From Rhodopirellula sp. (GTDB taxonomy: Bacteria > Planctomycetota > Planctomycetia > Pirellulales > Thermoguttaceae): 55,534 nucleotides of DNA. The notes below the pieces were generated by a model, which ran no database searches, was not told where the DNA came from, and saw nothing but the letters and a program-made list of their open reading frames with translations. The position numbers were made by a program, and so were the translations under genes. Shown piece by piece: positions 9,518-20,185 of the stretch. Numbering within the stretch: the first letter of the stretch is position 1; each line of letters opens with the position of its first letter. The stretch lies in contig JAAYEH010000462.1 of NCBI GenBank assembly GCA_012728855.1, positions 1 to 55,534 on the forward strand, written 5' to 3'.

Positions 9518-11124
9518 GCAACTTCGAGCAACTCCATCCCGCCGTCCAGCACCACGTCGTCAACAGCATGGGATGGCGGGAGTTGCGGCCCTTCCAAGAG
9601 GAGGTAATCCCGGGCGTTTTGGCCGGGCAGCACATGATCGTGCTGGCGCCTACGGCGGGCGGCAAGACGGAGGCTGCCTTCCTTCCCGTCGTCTCCCGCA
9701 TGCTTGCGGAAGGCTGGACCGGCTTGAGCGTGCTCTATGTCTGCCCCATCAAAGCCCTGCTCAACAATCTTGATGTCCGCCTCCAGCGGTACTGCACGCT
9801 TTTGGGCCGGCGATCAGCCCTTTGGCACGGCGACGTGACCACAACGGCGCGCCGGCATCTACTCCGCGATCCGCCCGACTGCCTGCTTACCACACCGGAA
9901 TCGCTCGAGGTGATGTTGGTCTCGCCCAATGTCGATTCCCGCGGTCTGTTCTGCAACCTGCGAGCGGTGATCGTGGACGAGATCCACGGTTTTGCCGGAG
10001 ACGACCGCGGCTGGCACCTGCTGTCGGTCCTCCAGCGTATCACGCGGTTGGCCGGCCGGGAACTCCAGCGGATAGGACTGTCGGCGACGGTCGGGAACCC
10101 CGAGTTGCTTATCGACTGGCTGGCAGGTTCGTGCGCCGGGGATCGTGTGGTGTACCAGCCCGCGGAGGCGAGCAGCACCCAGGCCGACGTCAAGCTGGAC
10201 TACGTTGGGTCGCTGGAGAACGCGGCCGTGGTCATCCCCCGCCTTCACCGGGGCGAGAAGCGGCTAGTGTTTGTGGATAGCCGTGCCCGAGCAGAGGAAC
10301 TCGGCGCCGGCCTGCGGCAACTGAGCATGACAGCCTTCGTCACGCATAGTTCGCTCAGCCAGGAGCAACGCCGGCAGGCGGAGGACGCATTTGCCAACCG
10401 CGGCGACTGCGTGATCGTGGCCACCAGCGTCTTAGAGCTGGGCGTCGACGTAGGGAACCTCGACCGGGTAATCCAGATCGACAGCCCGACCACCGTCTCC
10501 AGTTTCCTTCAGCGCATGGGTCGCACCGGGCGCCGCTCGGGCAGCGACCGCAATTGCCTGTTCCTGGCCACCCGGGACGAGACGTTGGTGCAGGCCGCGG
10601 GACTGATCGACCTCTGGGCCGAAGGCTACGTGGAACCGATCCAGCCACCGCCGGAGCCCTACCACGTCCTGGCCCAGCAACTGATGGCCCTGGTGCTCCA
10701 GGAGCAGGGCATCGGCAGGCACACCTGGCTGGAGTGGGTTCGCGGCGTGCCGGCCTTCGCCGCGATGCCTCCGCAGCGGATTAGAGAGGTCGTCGACTGG
10801 ATGCTCCAGCAGGGAATCCTCTGGGAGGAGGAGGGCATCTTGGGCATCGGCCGCAAGGGCGAGGAGACCTACGGCCGGCGGCACTTTCTGGAACTGCTCT
10901 CGGTGTTCCTCTCGCCGCCGCTGTTCGCAGTGCTACACGGGCGGCGGGAGTTGGGGTTCGTCAAGGTAGCCGACGTATCTGCACCATCAGCCGGGACCGT
11001 TGTTTCACCAAGCTATGCCTGTGCCGCGAGGCCGCCTGCACGGACATCTCCTCCGATTTTGTCGCACATCCGCGCCACGCAACTCCTTCCCGGGCACTTT
11101 CTTGTCCCATCCGATAGGTTGTAA
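9514..11124 (+). pseudogene. brxHI: BREX DEAD/DEAH helicase BrxHI, 3'-truncated
   Basis: A GTG start overlaps the brxD stop by four bases. The superfamily 2 helicase motifs are present in order: motif I APTAGGKTE (residues ~46-54), motif II DEIH (~155), motif III LSATVGNP (~190), ATSVLELGVDVG (~303) and motif VI QRMGRTGRRSG (~330). Family-like sequence continues to about position 10965 (VLHGRRELGFV) and then becomes unrelated low-complexity coding (SAPSAGTVVSPSY onward) until the stop at 11124. The C-terminal 100-200 residues expected of this family are absent. The break point faces convergently transcribed hemB, suggesting that the right boundary of the mobile or defence segment lies near 10970-11160. 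Confidence 0.8.
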
Positions 11125-11172
11125 GCCTCTTGCAGAGGTTTCCCACCCCTTTATCGCCGCGGCTTTCGCGAC

Positions 11173-12167
11173 CTATCCCAACCACCGCGCCACGTCCTTG
11201 GCCCAATAGGTGATCAGGATATCCGCGCCTGCGCGGCGAATCGCGGTCAACGATTCCAGGGCGACCGCCTTCTCATCCAGCCAGCCCTGCTGCGCCGCCG
11301 CCTTGGTCATGCTATACTCGCCGGAGACATTGTACGCAGCCAGCGGCACACCCGGAAACGCCTGGCGAATCCGGCAAAGGATGTCCAGATAGGCCAGGGC
11401 CGGCTTGACCATGACGATGTCCGCCCCTTCGGAGAGGTCCAATTCGACCTCGATCAGCGCTTGGCCGGCCGCGGCAGCCGGATCCATCTGGTAACTGCGG
11501 CGATCGCCGAATTGCGGTGCGCTCTGGGCCGCTTCGCGGAACGGGCCATAGAAGGCGCTGGCGTACTTGGCCGAGTAGCTCATGATCGGCACGTGCGCGA
11601 AGCCGGCCGAGTCCAACCCTTCGCGGATCGCCGCCACCATGCCGTCCATCATGCCGCTGGGCGCGATGAGGTCCGCCCCGGCCTTCGCATGAACGGCGGC
11701 CTGGCGAGCGAGCAATTCGAGTGTGGCGTCGTTGTCGACGTCGACTCGGCCCGTCGTTTCCGCCAACGGCCCGCAGTGCCCATGGTCGGTGTACTCGCAG
11801 AAACAGACGTCGGTGACGATCAGCAGGTCCGGCGCCGCGTCCTTGGCAGCGCGAATCGCTTGCGGAATGATCCCCGTATCGCTCAGCGCGTCGCTTCCGG
11901 CGGCGTCCTTCTCGGCCGGGATCCCGAACAAGAGCACGCCCCCCAATCCCAGTTGCGCCGCCTGCCGGATTTCTCCCGCGAGCAAATCGGGCGAAAGCTG
12001 GAAATGCCCCGGCATCGAGGAGATTTCCTCACGGATCTGCCTGCCCGCGCGGACAAACAGCGGTAGGATCATCTGCGACGGCGCCAGGGTCGTCTCGCGA
12101 ATCAGGCGCCGCACCGCCGGGTGATAACGGAGGCGCCGCATTCGAGTCGTTGGAAAACGAGAGAGAT

Positions 12168-12171
<4 letters not shown>
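11173..12171 (-). CDS. hemB: Delta-aminolevulinic acid dehydratase (porphobilinogen synthase)
   Basis: HemB joins two 5-aminolevulinate molecules to porphobilinogen in the cytoplasm, an early step of heme and tetrapyrrole synthesis. The 332-residue protein has the cysteine-rich zinc site TDVCFCEYTDHGHCG, the substrate-site segment APSGMMDGMV, and two expected lysine regions, SYSAKYASAFYGPFR and the Schiff-base MVKPALAYLD. I chose the GTG at 12171 because it overlaps the stop of the upstream kinase as GTGA and directly precedes the conserved RMRRLR start. Frame-open sequence further upstream is kinase DNA in another frame. The length is normal for the family. It is probably co-transcribed with the kinase. 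Confidence 0.95.
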
Positions 12172-14039
<1,868 letters not shown>

Positions 14040-14071
14040 CACTTCCACTCTTGAGGATCGTTGCCCATCGC

Positions 14072-15241
14072 CTATCCTAGTCGAGGATGCTTGGCGTTGC
14101 CAGCGCGAGGGACGGTCTGCCGACGGATCGCCGCGGAAGAGATGTCCTCGCGGAACCGCTGCTCGGGAACTTCCCGACAGATCGAACGCAAGCGCTCGGG
14201 CAGGTCGAGATCGGAGACGTGAACGTAGCGGCCGTCCAAATACCGCCCGAAGACGAGGAAGTGGCAGCCGCGGTCGGCGATCCGCTCGATGGCCAGCCGG
14301 CAGGCGGTCGAGTCGTTGCCGTAGTAGCGAGGATTTCCAATGCGAGCGAGGGTATCGCTGCCCACAACGAACGTCGCGGCGGGAAAGAGTCGCGACTTTT
14401 CCTCGAAGGTGGACGAACGCGTCAGCCATAAGGCGCGATCGGCAGTGAACTGGCGAGTCCGTGCGTCGATTTCGAAGTAGTCCAGCGGCGGTTTGTCGAC
14501 ATTGATAATCGAAATCTCGAAGGCGACCGGCGCCGCCATAATCTCCTCGGCGATGCAAGCCATGCCGCGGTGGCCGGCGTGTAGAGGGTTAAACGCCCCG
14601 GGAAACACCACGGGCGGCGCTGCGGCGCCAGCCGCCGCGCTGTCGCCCTGGCGCACCCGTTCGATCGAACCGAGGAGCAATTCCCGCCACGCCGGCTGGG
14701 CGTCTACCGCGGTACGTTCCAAGCGTTCGTCTTCGTAGAGGTTCAATTCCAAATGGTCTTGGATTTCGCATGCATCGGCCACCGCGTTCAGCGCCAGCCG
14801 GCTCACCAGCCGTTCCTCTTCCAAGCGGGTTCGGCGTTGCTTGGCGAGTTGGAGCGACCAGGTTACCGTCGTGGTGGCGGTCTGCAATGCGAGGTGCGCT
14901 CGGTGATCGCCACGTTTCGGGCGATCGGTGGCCAAACTGGCTGTACAGGAGATCCCGGCGTTTGCGTCGTTCCCCCCACCGTAGCGGAGAGCCCGGTGGA
15001 AGGCCGCCATCGCCATCGCCCTGGCAGTCTGGGGGGAACAGAACCGATCGGGACGCCCGCCGAGGAAATCAATCATTGCCCCCTCGGAATAAGGGACGAC
15101 GGCTTCCAGCACAGTCCGAGAAGCGCCCGGGACGGCGAGAAGATCGGCCAGCGCGTTGCTTCCCCCGCCCGTCAGAACAAGCACAACTCGGGGTGGGGTG
15201 GCGTGAATCGCGGCGACAAGTCGGCCCAAGTGCCCGGACAC
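14072..15241 (-). CDS. Fused CinA-like / nicotinate-nucleotide-adenylyltransferase-like protein
   Basis: The product is about 389 residues. The N-terminal ~150 residues resemble the CinA C-terminal amidohydrolase fold (LVLTGGGSNALADLL, PGASRTVLEAVVPYS). The C-terminal ~200 residues are a cytidylyltransferase-like Rossmann domain with VVFPGAFNPLHAGHRGM, the (H/T)xGH nucleotidyl-transfer signature, followed by FVVGSDTLARI. Both halves belong to families acting on pyridine nucleotides, so a role in NAD salvage or repair is a reasonable inference, but the substrate is unproven. The start is uncertain: GTG 15241 precedes the first conserved residues, while a TTG at 15364 would overlap the divergent gene. 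The stop lies 32 bases before the kinase start, so the three minus-strand genes may form one operon. Confidence 0.8.
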   Translation of the reverse strand: MSGHLGRLVAAIHATPPRVVLVLTGGGSNALADLLAVPGASRTVLEAVVPYSEGAMIDFLGGRPDRFCSPQTARAMAMAAFHRALRYGGGNDANAGISCTASLATDRPKRGDHRAHLALQTATTTVTWSLQLAKQRRTRLEEERLVSRLALNAVADACEIQDHLELNLYEDERLERTAVDAQPAWRELLLGSIERVRQGDSAAAGAAAPPVVFPGAFNPLHAGHRGMACIAEEIMAAPVAFEISIINVDKPPLDYFEIDARTRQFTADRALWLTRSSTFEEKSRLFPAATFVVGSDTLARIGNPRYYGNDSTACRLAIERIADRGCHFLVFGRYLDGRYVHVSDLDLPERLRSICREVPEQRFREDISSAAIRRQTVPRAGNAKHPRLG

Positions 15242-15356
15242 GGATCGGTGTACTCGTTTTGGTTGGCAGAAAATTCGGAAATTTCTTGAAGAAGCGATGC
15301 TCGGCCGCGAATAACCCTTCGTGGCCCATTGTAGCTGACTTTCGGAGGAAACGAAA

Positions 15357-16175
15357 ATGATCAAGAAAGCAATTATCGGTGGTGGTGTGTCGCTTTTGTT
15401 GGGATTGTTGTTTTTCGGTCGCGATGCGGTCAGTTATGTGACCACTTCGACCGGCTATATCAAGGACTCCGTGAAGGACAGTGTTCCGCTGGAATTCGAG
15501 ATCGAGCGGGCGAGGCGGATGATCCACGATATCGTGCCGGAGATCCGCAAGAACATGCATGTGATCGCCAAGGAAGAGGTGGAAGTCGAACGACTCGAGC
15601 GACAGATTGCCGATGCGGCGGCGAACCTCGCGCAGGACAAGACCGAACTGATGCGTTTGAAGACGGATCTCAGTTCGAATCAGCCGCGCTTTGTTTATGC
15701 GGGCCGCAGCTATTCGCCCGAGCAGGTGAAGACCGACCTGGCGAGTCGTTTCGAGCGGTACAAGACGGCGGAGGCCACCGTGGCCAGCTTGCAGGAGATC
15801 CATCAGGCGCGGCAGAGGAGCCTGGACGCGGCGAGGCAGAAACTGGAAGGGATGCTGGCCTCGAAGCGACAGTTGCAGGTCGAGGTGGAAAACCTGGAGG
15901 CCCGGCTCCAAATGGTGGCCGCGGCTCAGAGCACCAGCGACTACAACTTCGACGATAGCCAGCTTGGCCGAGTCAAACAGTTGGTCTCCGACCTGCGGAC
16001 GCGGCTCGACGTAGCCGAGCGGATGGTCAACGCCGAGGGCACATTCCACGACGAAATCCCCCTCGATCAGGTTGCACCCGCGAATATCGTCGAGCAGGTG
16101 ACCGAGTACTTCGAGAGCCCTGGCGATGCAACCGGCCTGGCTGGTCAGGCGGTCCCAAGCAACCGGAAAGGCTAA
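15357..16175 (+). CDS. Membrane-anchored coiled-coil protein of unknown function
   Basis: The product has 272 residues. An N-terminal hydrophobic anchor (AIIGGGVSLLLGLLFFG) is followed by long heptad-rich helices (about residues 50-115 and 125-195: EVEVERLERQIADAAANLAQDK, ATVASLQEIHQARQ, LQVEVENLEARLQ). No enzymatic motif is visible. The ATG has a strong GGAGG seven bases upstream. It heads a plus-strand group with an FHA protein and a Ser/Thr kinase, so a scaffold or envelope signalling role is a reasonable guess. A hairpin follows the stop. Confidence 0.75.
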   Translation: MIKKAIIGGGVSLLLGLLFFGRDAVSYVTTSTGYIKDSVKDSVPLEFEIERARRMIHDIVPEIRKNMHVIAKEEVEVERLERQIADAAANLAQDKTELMRLKTDLSSNQPRFVYAGRSYSPEQVKTDLASRFERYKTAEATVASLQEIHQARQRSLDAARQKLEGMLASKRQLQVEVENLEARLQMVAAAQSTSDYNFDDSQLGRVKQLVSDLRTRLDVAERMVNAEGTFHDEIPLDQVAPANIVEQVTEYFESPGDATGLAGQAVPSNRKG

Positions 16176-16191
16176 GATCGAACGCAGTCAG

Positions 16192-16249
16192 CAGCCCGGC
16201 TGCTTCAAAGCAGCCGGGCTGCCGTAGATCCCGCCTGCCGGCGGGATCT
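16192..16249. terminator. Two adjacent palindromes between coiled-coil and FHA genes
   Basis: Positions 16192-16221 form a hairpin with arms CAGCCCGGCTGCTT / AAGCAGCCGGGCTG and a tiny loop. Positions 16226-16249 form a second one, AGATCCCGCC / GGCGGGATCT. The first recurs at 53057-53090 and the second at 41595-41619, so these are dispersed repeats that may also act as terminators or mRNA-stabilising stems. No U-run follows, so intrinsic termination is not certain. Confidence 0.75.
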
Positions 16250-16294
16250 TGTGTCACGCTGCGGCCTACCAGCCCACAGACTCTGCTCGGCCGC

Positions 16295-16335
16295 ACCAAT
16301 GACCAATGACCAACGACCAACGACCAATGACCAAT
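16295..16335 (+). repeat. Heptamer tandem repeat (ACCAATG/ACCAACG) at the FHA gene start
   Basis: Nearly six 7-bp units alternate between ACCAATG and ACCAACG. The array supplies both possible ATG start codons (16306 and 16327, three units apart and in frame) of the FHA gene. Gain or loss of one unit would move the upstream ATG out of frame. Confidence 0.9.
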
Positions 16336-16911
16336 CAGTTCCTCCTCTGGATCGACGCCGTGGGAGGCTACCTGGTCTCGATGCGAGACGAGGTCGTCCT
16401 GGGGCAGCCGATCTCGCAGAGCAAAGTCGACATCCCCATACTTGGGGATATTTCCGGACGCCATGCCAAGATCTCACGCGACGGCGAAGGTTACTTGATC
16501 GAGGCGTTTCGGCCGGTGTGGGTCAACGGGCGGGCGGTTCGCCAGTCGGCGATGCTGGCCGACGGGAGCGTCGTCCAGTTGGGCAGTGCCGTGAAACTGT
16601 CGTTCCGTCGGCCCCACGCGCTGAGCGCCACGGCGCGGCTCGATTTTCTCAGCTCGCACCGCACCCAGCCCTCGGTCGACGGGGTGCTGCTGATGGCGGA
16701 TTCGTGTGTGTTGGGGCCCCGGCCGCAGAGCCACGTGGTCTGCGGGAATTGGCCGAATGAGGTGGTTCTTTTTCGTCACGGAGACCGCTTGCAGTGTCGC
16801 ACCCGAGGGTGGCTCGAGATCGATGGCTCGCAATATACGGACCGGGGACCGGTTGGCTTTAGTTCCCGGATCGTTGGCGAGAAATTCTGCATGAGTTTGG
16901 AGGCGTTTTAG
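16327..16911 (+). CDS. FHA domain protein
   Basis: A protein of about 194 residues with a forkhead-associated phosphothreonine-binding domain in its N-terminal half: VVLGQPISQSKVDIPILGD, then ISGRHAKISRDG (the Arg and the SxxH-like core) and VNGRAV. The second half may be a degenerate repeat of the fold (SCVLGPRPQSHVVC ... NEVVLFRHGDRLQCRTRG). FHA proteins read threonine phosphorylation laid down by Hanks kinases, and a kinase gene follows 155 bases downstream, so partnership with it is likely. ATG 16327 is preferred because the seven residues added by ATG 16306 are encoded by a heptamer repeat. Confidence 0.85.
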   Translation: MTNQFLLWIDAVGGYLVSMRDEVVLGQPISQSKVDIPILGDISGRHAKISRDGEGYLIEAFRPVWVNGRAVRQSAMLADGSVVQLGSAVKLSFRRPHALSATARLDFLSSHRTQPSVDGVLLMADSCVLGPRPQSHVVCGNWPNEVVLFRHGDRLQCRTRGWLEIDGSQYTDRGPVGFSSRIVGEKFCMSLEAF

Positions 16912-17065
16912 AGTCGTTGTATGCAATGTCAAGATGTCGCACGCGTTTATTCTGGCTGCAACCGCCAGCCGATGTGGGGGCTATAACGACAAATCTCCCG
17001 TTTGCGATAGAATGGAAGGCAGCCGCCGTGGGGTGTAACCTGCGGCGGTCGCCAGGAGTGGTCCG

Positions 17066-19093
17066 ATGAGACAACCGGTGGTTGCCGTGGAATCCAACGA
17101 GGAGCAAGCCGAATCTCAGCGTCCTGCCGGCGGGAACGTGGCTGCCGCGGCGGGATCATCGCCTGTGCGCTTCACCTATCCCAGCGGTTCGCGCCCGCTG
17201 GAGGGTTTTACCATCAAGCGCGGCGTCGGTCACGGCGGATTCGGGGAAGTTTACTATGCCACCAGCGACGCAGGCAAGGAGGTGGCGCTGAAGCTGATTC
17301 GCCGCAATCTGGACGTCGAGTTGCGGGGCATTCGTCAGTGCCTCAACCTCAAACATCCCGACCTGGTTGCCGTTTTCGACATCCGCCAGGACGCGCGCGG
17401 CGATAACTGGGTGGTGATGGAGTACGTCGGCGGCCGTTGCCTGGAAGCGGTGATTTCCTCGCATCCCGACGGCGTGCCGGTGGACGAGGCGCTGGCGTGG
17501 TTTCACGGCATCGTCGCCGGTGTGGCCTATTTGCACGACCACGGCATCGTCCATCGGGATCTGAAGCCGGGGAACATTTTCTCTGACGAAGGACTGGTCA
17601 AGATCGGCGACTACGGCCTGTCGAAGTTCATTTCGTGCAGTCGCCGTAGCGGGCAGACCGAGAGCATCGGCACCATCCACTACATGGCTCCGGAAGTGGC
17701 CAACGGCCGCTACGGCAAGGAAATCGACATCTATGCGTTGGGGGTGATCCTCTACGAAATGCTCACCGGCCACGTGCCGTTCGAGGGTGAAAGCGTCGGC
17801 GAGGTATTGATGAAGCACCTCACGGCGGCGCCGGATGTCTCCCGTCTCGACGAGCCGTACCGGAGCGTGGTGGCCAAGGCACTGGACAAGGATCCGGGCA
17901 AGCGATTCCGCTCGGTCGGCGAGATGCTCGACGCCTTGCCCGAACCGGTCCGCACGCACGTCGACGCCAGGCCGTTGCCGCATGGGATACCGGGCCGGCG
18001 CGGCGCGGGCGGCGCCCAGTACGTTGCCGCCGAGGCCGTCGATGAAGAGGCGGAGCCAATTGGGAAAGCTGTCCGCCAAGTGTGGCGGCGACTGCTGGAC
18101 AACTACAACCGGTCGAGGCTCAACACGCCGACGAAGCTCGTCCTTTTGGTCTGCGGTCTCTTCGTGCTGCTGTCGACCAGCGGCGCCTGGCTTCCGCTGG
18201 TCGTCGTGCTCTTGATCCTCTATGCCTGCTACTGGCTCACCCGCGAGATCGTGCTGACCCTTAATCCGCGGCGAGTCCCCTTGCGGGCGCGGTCCTCGCC
18301 TCCACCGGTTCCCGGCAGCAACTGCCCCACCGAAGCGCACTTCCCGCCCGCCGGTCCGCGACAGCGGGCCGAGGACTGGCGACACCACGCGGACCGACCC
18401 CACGCAGCGGTTCGGCGGCGGCGATGGAACGAGCCGGCGGCGGCGGCGCTGCCGGCGAGGTCGCCGCGCGAGCGAACGACGGAGCTGTTTGGTTCGATGG
18501 TCGGCGGCGCGCTGACGGCGATGACGATGTGCCTGGTGATGATCATTCTCAACAGTTTCCGTTCGGCGGAGCCACGGCCGGAACAGTATGCCTGGCTGCT
18601 GGTGGTGAGCATCGCCGGGACATGGGCGGTGATGATTCCGGCGAAGTTTTGGGAGGGGCTTGAGGGGGACGCGATGGTCCGCCGCTTCGTGCTGATGGTG
18701 ATCGGCCTGGGGTTGGGCGCCCTCGCCTACCTGACAGCCGAGTACCTCGACGTGCGACTGCCGTACGATCCCAAGTTCGCCCAACCGCACAGTTATCAGT
18801 TGCCGCCCAGCTTTTACCGTGCCGGCCAACCGCTGGTGATGGCCTACCTCGCCTGCTTTGGAACGCTTTTCGTGCTGATTCGCTGGTGGCGGCAAGCGGA
18901 CCCGTTGCGAACGACACGGATGAGTCTCGGCGCGATGGTTGTCTCGGTGGTGGTCGCATGGCTGGTGGCCGCGATGTGGGTCTTTCCGCAGCCGTGGCTG
19001 ATGATGGCCGCCGGGGCGATCTCGGCGTCGGTCCAGTTGGCCAGCCCCTGGGTCCATCCTAAACTCCGTCTGTCCAACGGAAGGATGCGGTAA
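17066..19093 (+). CDS. Multi-pass membrane Ser/Thr protein kinase
   Basis: The 675-residue protein starts with a kinase domain (about residues 47-300): GVGHGGFGEVYYA, AVAK-equivalent VALKLIRR, IVHRDLKPGNIF, and GTIHYMAPEV. The metal-binding motif is DYG (KIGDYGLSKF) rather than DFG. The C-terminal ~330 residues contain about seven hydrophobic segments (LLVCGLFVLLSTSGAWLP, VVVLLILYACYWL, AMTMCLVMIILNSF and others), making it an integral membrane kinase. AGGAG lies eight bases before the ATG. The next gene starts one base after its stop. With the FHA protein upstream and the ECF sigma gene downstream it looks like a local signalling unit; the signal is unknown. Confidence 0.9.
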   Translation: MRQPVVAVESNEEQAESQRPAGGNVAAAAGSSPVRFTYPSGSRPLEGFTIKRGVGHGGFGEVYYATSDAGKEVALKLIRRNLDVELRGIRQCLNLKHPDLVAVFDIRQDARGDNWVVMEYVGGRCLEAVISSHPDGVPVDEALAWFHGIVAGVAYLHDHGIVHRDLKPGNIFSDEGLVKIGDYGLSKFISCSRRSGQTESIGTIHYMAPEVANGRYGKEIDIYALGVILYEMLTGHVPFEGESVGEVLMKHLTAAPDVSRLDEPYRSVVAKALDKDPGKRFRSVGEMLDALPEPVRTHVDARPLPHGIPGRRGAGGAQYVAAEAVDEEAEPIGKAVRQVWRRLLDNYNRSRLNTPTKLVLLVCGLFVLLSTSGAWLPLVVVLLILYACYWLTREIVLTLNPRRVPLRARSSPPPVPGSNCPTEAHFPPAGPRQRAEDWRHHADRPHAAVRRRRWNEPAAAALPARSPRERTTELFGSMVGGALTAMTMCLVMIILNSFRSAEPRPEQYAWLLVVSIAGTWAVMIPAKFWEGLEGDAMVRRFVLMVIGLGLGALAYLTAEYLDVRLPYDPKFAQPHSYQLPPSFYRAGQPLVMAYLACFGTLFVLIRWWRQADPLRTTRMSLGAMVVSVVVAWLVAAMWVFPQPWLMMAAGAISASVQLASPWVHPKLRLSNGRMR

Positions 19094-19094
19094 G

Positions 19095-20090
19095 ATGATG
19101 GCGGTCTCGTGGTTGATTGTCTTCGGCTTCATTCTGGCGAGCGTGCTCGGCGTTGTTCTGCTGGCATTGGTGGTCTTCAGCAGCGAGCGTTTTCGTGCTG
19201 CCGTCAAGACGTTGGTAATGGTGCCGGTCGTGGTTCTGGTAGCGATGGCGGTCTTGGCCGGCTGGCAGCGAACCGCGATCCGCAATGAGACCGCGATCAT
19301 CGATGACCTCGCCGTGGAGCACACCGCGCAACAAACCGCGGCGGGGACCGTGGCAACCGCCGAAGTTGCTCCTCCCGCCGACCAGGGCACCGCCGAAGAC
19401 GGCGAGCACGGCTTCGGGCGGCTGTTTCGCGCGCTGTCCAAGGCGATGCTGAAGACCGTGGCGGAGGGCAATCCGCCCGCCGCCGCGGACGATGGCGTGG
19501 CGCTGACGGCGGAGAAGACCGATGAGACCGTCGCGCCCCGCCGACCGCCCAATCCGGATCAACCGGCTTGGGTGGACGCGTCTGCCGAGCAGATCGATGG
19601 GACTTTTCGCATGGCGATTTCGGCCGGTCCTTACGCGACGCGCGAGGAGTGCGAGCGGGAGTTGCCCGCCGCGATTGATGCCGCGGTGGACGAGTACGCA
19701 CGGCAGTACCTTGGTCCCAAAGCAGCCGGCCGCGTCGCACTTTCACGGGATTATCTCCGCGAGAACGTTGTGCGGGAGCAATGGCTGGAGACGCGCCAGG
19801 TGAGCGTCAGTCCTTCCAAGCAGATCCCCATGGTCCGCCTCCACGTTCTCCTCGGCTTCGACCGCAGCGTGAACGACGCGCTTAACGATGCCTGGCGGCG
19901 GGCGGTGATTCATCGCAAGCTCTGGACCTTGGGCACGCTGGGCACGATGCTGCTTCTCATCCTTTCCGCCTGCTGGGCCTATTTGAAGACCGATCTTTCC
20001 ACGGGCGGGGCATATCGCAAGCGGCTGCGGTTCGTAACGGGACTGGCAATGGCCTTCTTCGTATTGGCCGGGCTGGCGGTGCTGGGGTAG
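19095..20090 (+). CDS. Membrane protein of unknown function downstream of kinase
   Basis: The 331-residue protein has two membrane segments at the N-terminus (about 4-28 and 38-56) and two at the C-terminus (about 275-297 and 313-331). The ~215-residue soluble middle contains QIDGTFRMAISAGPYATREECERELP, an oxidoreductase-free, charged region. I recognise no characterised domain. The start follows the kinase stop by a single base (TAAGATG), so the two are surely co-transcribed and probably translationally coupled. A sensor or partner subunit for the kinase is a guess from context. Confidence 0.75.
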   Translation: MMAVSWLIVFGFILASVLGVVLLALVVFSSERFRAAVKTLVMVPVVVLVAMAVLAGWQRTAIRNETAIIDDLAVEHTAQQTAAGTVATAEVAPPADQGTAEDGEHGFGRLFRALSKAMLKTVAEGNPPAAADDGVALTAEKTDETVAPRRPPNPDQPAWVDASAEQIDGTFRMAISAGPYATREECERELPAAIDAAVDEYARQYLGPKAAGRVALSRDYLRENVVREQWLETRQVSVSPSKQIPMVRLHVLLGFDRSVNDALNDAWRRAVIHRKLWTLGTLGTMLLLILSACWAYLKTDLSTGGAYRKRLRFVTGLAMAFFVLAGLAVLG

Positions 20091-20185
20091 TTCAACGGTT
20101 GCCACGCCGGCCTCCGCGCGATAATCTGGGGGCTGGCTTATCGCCGGCGTCGCGTTTCCCGATCGCAACAACCGACCACTCGCTC

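Noticed and set aside
2961..11124. A functional or novel minimal BREX variant lacking PglX
   Set aside because: The in-frame stop, the pglY/pglZ fusion and the truncated helicase argue for decay, not for a compact working system.
17156..19552. Long minus-strand open frame of about 800 codons
   Set aside because: It mirrors the plus-strand kinase and the membrane protein gene in GC-rich DNA and shows no family-like sequence.
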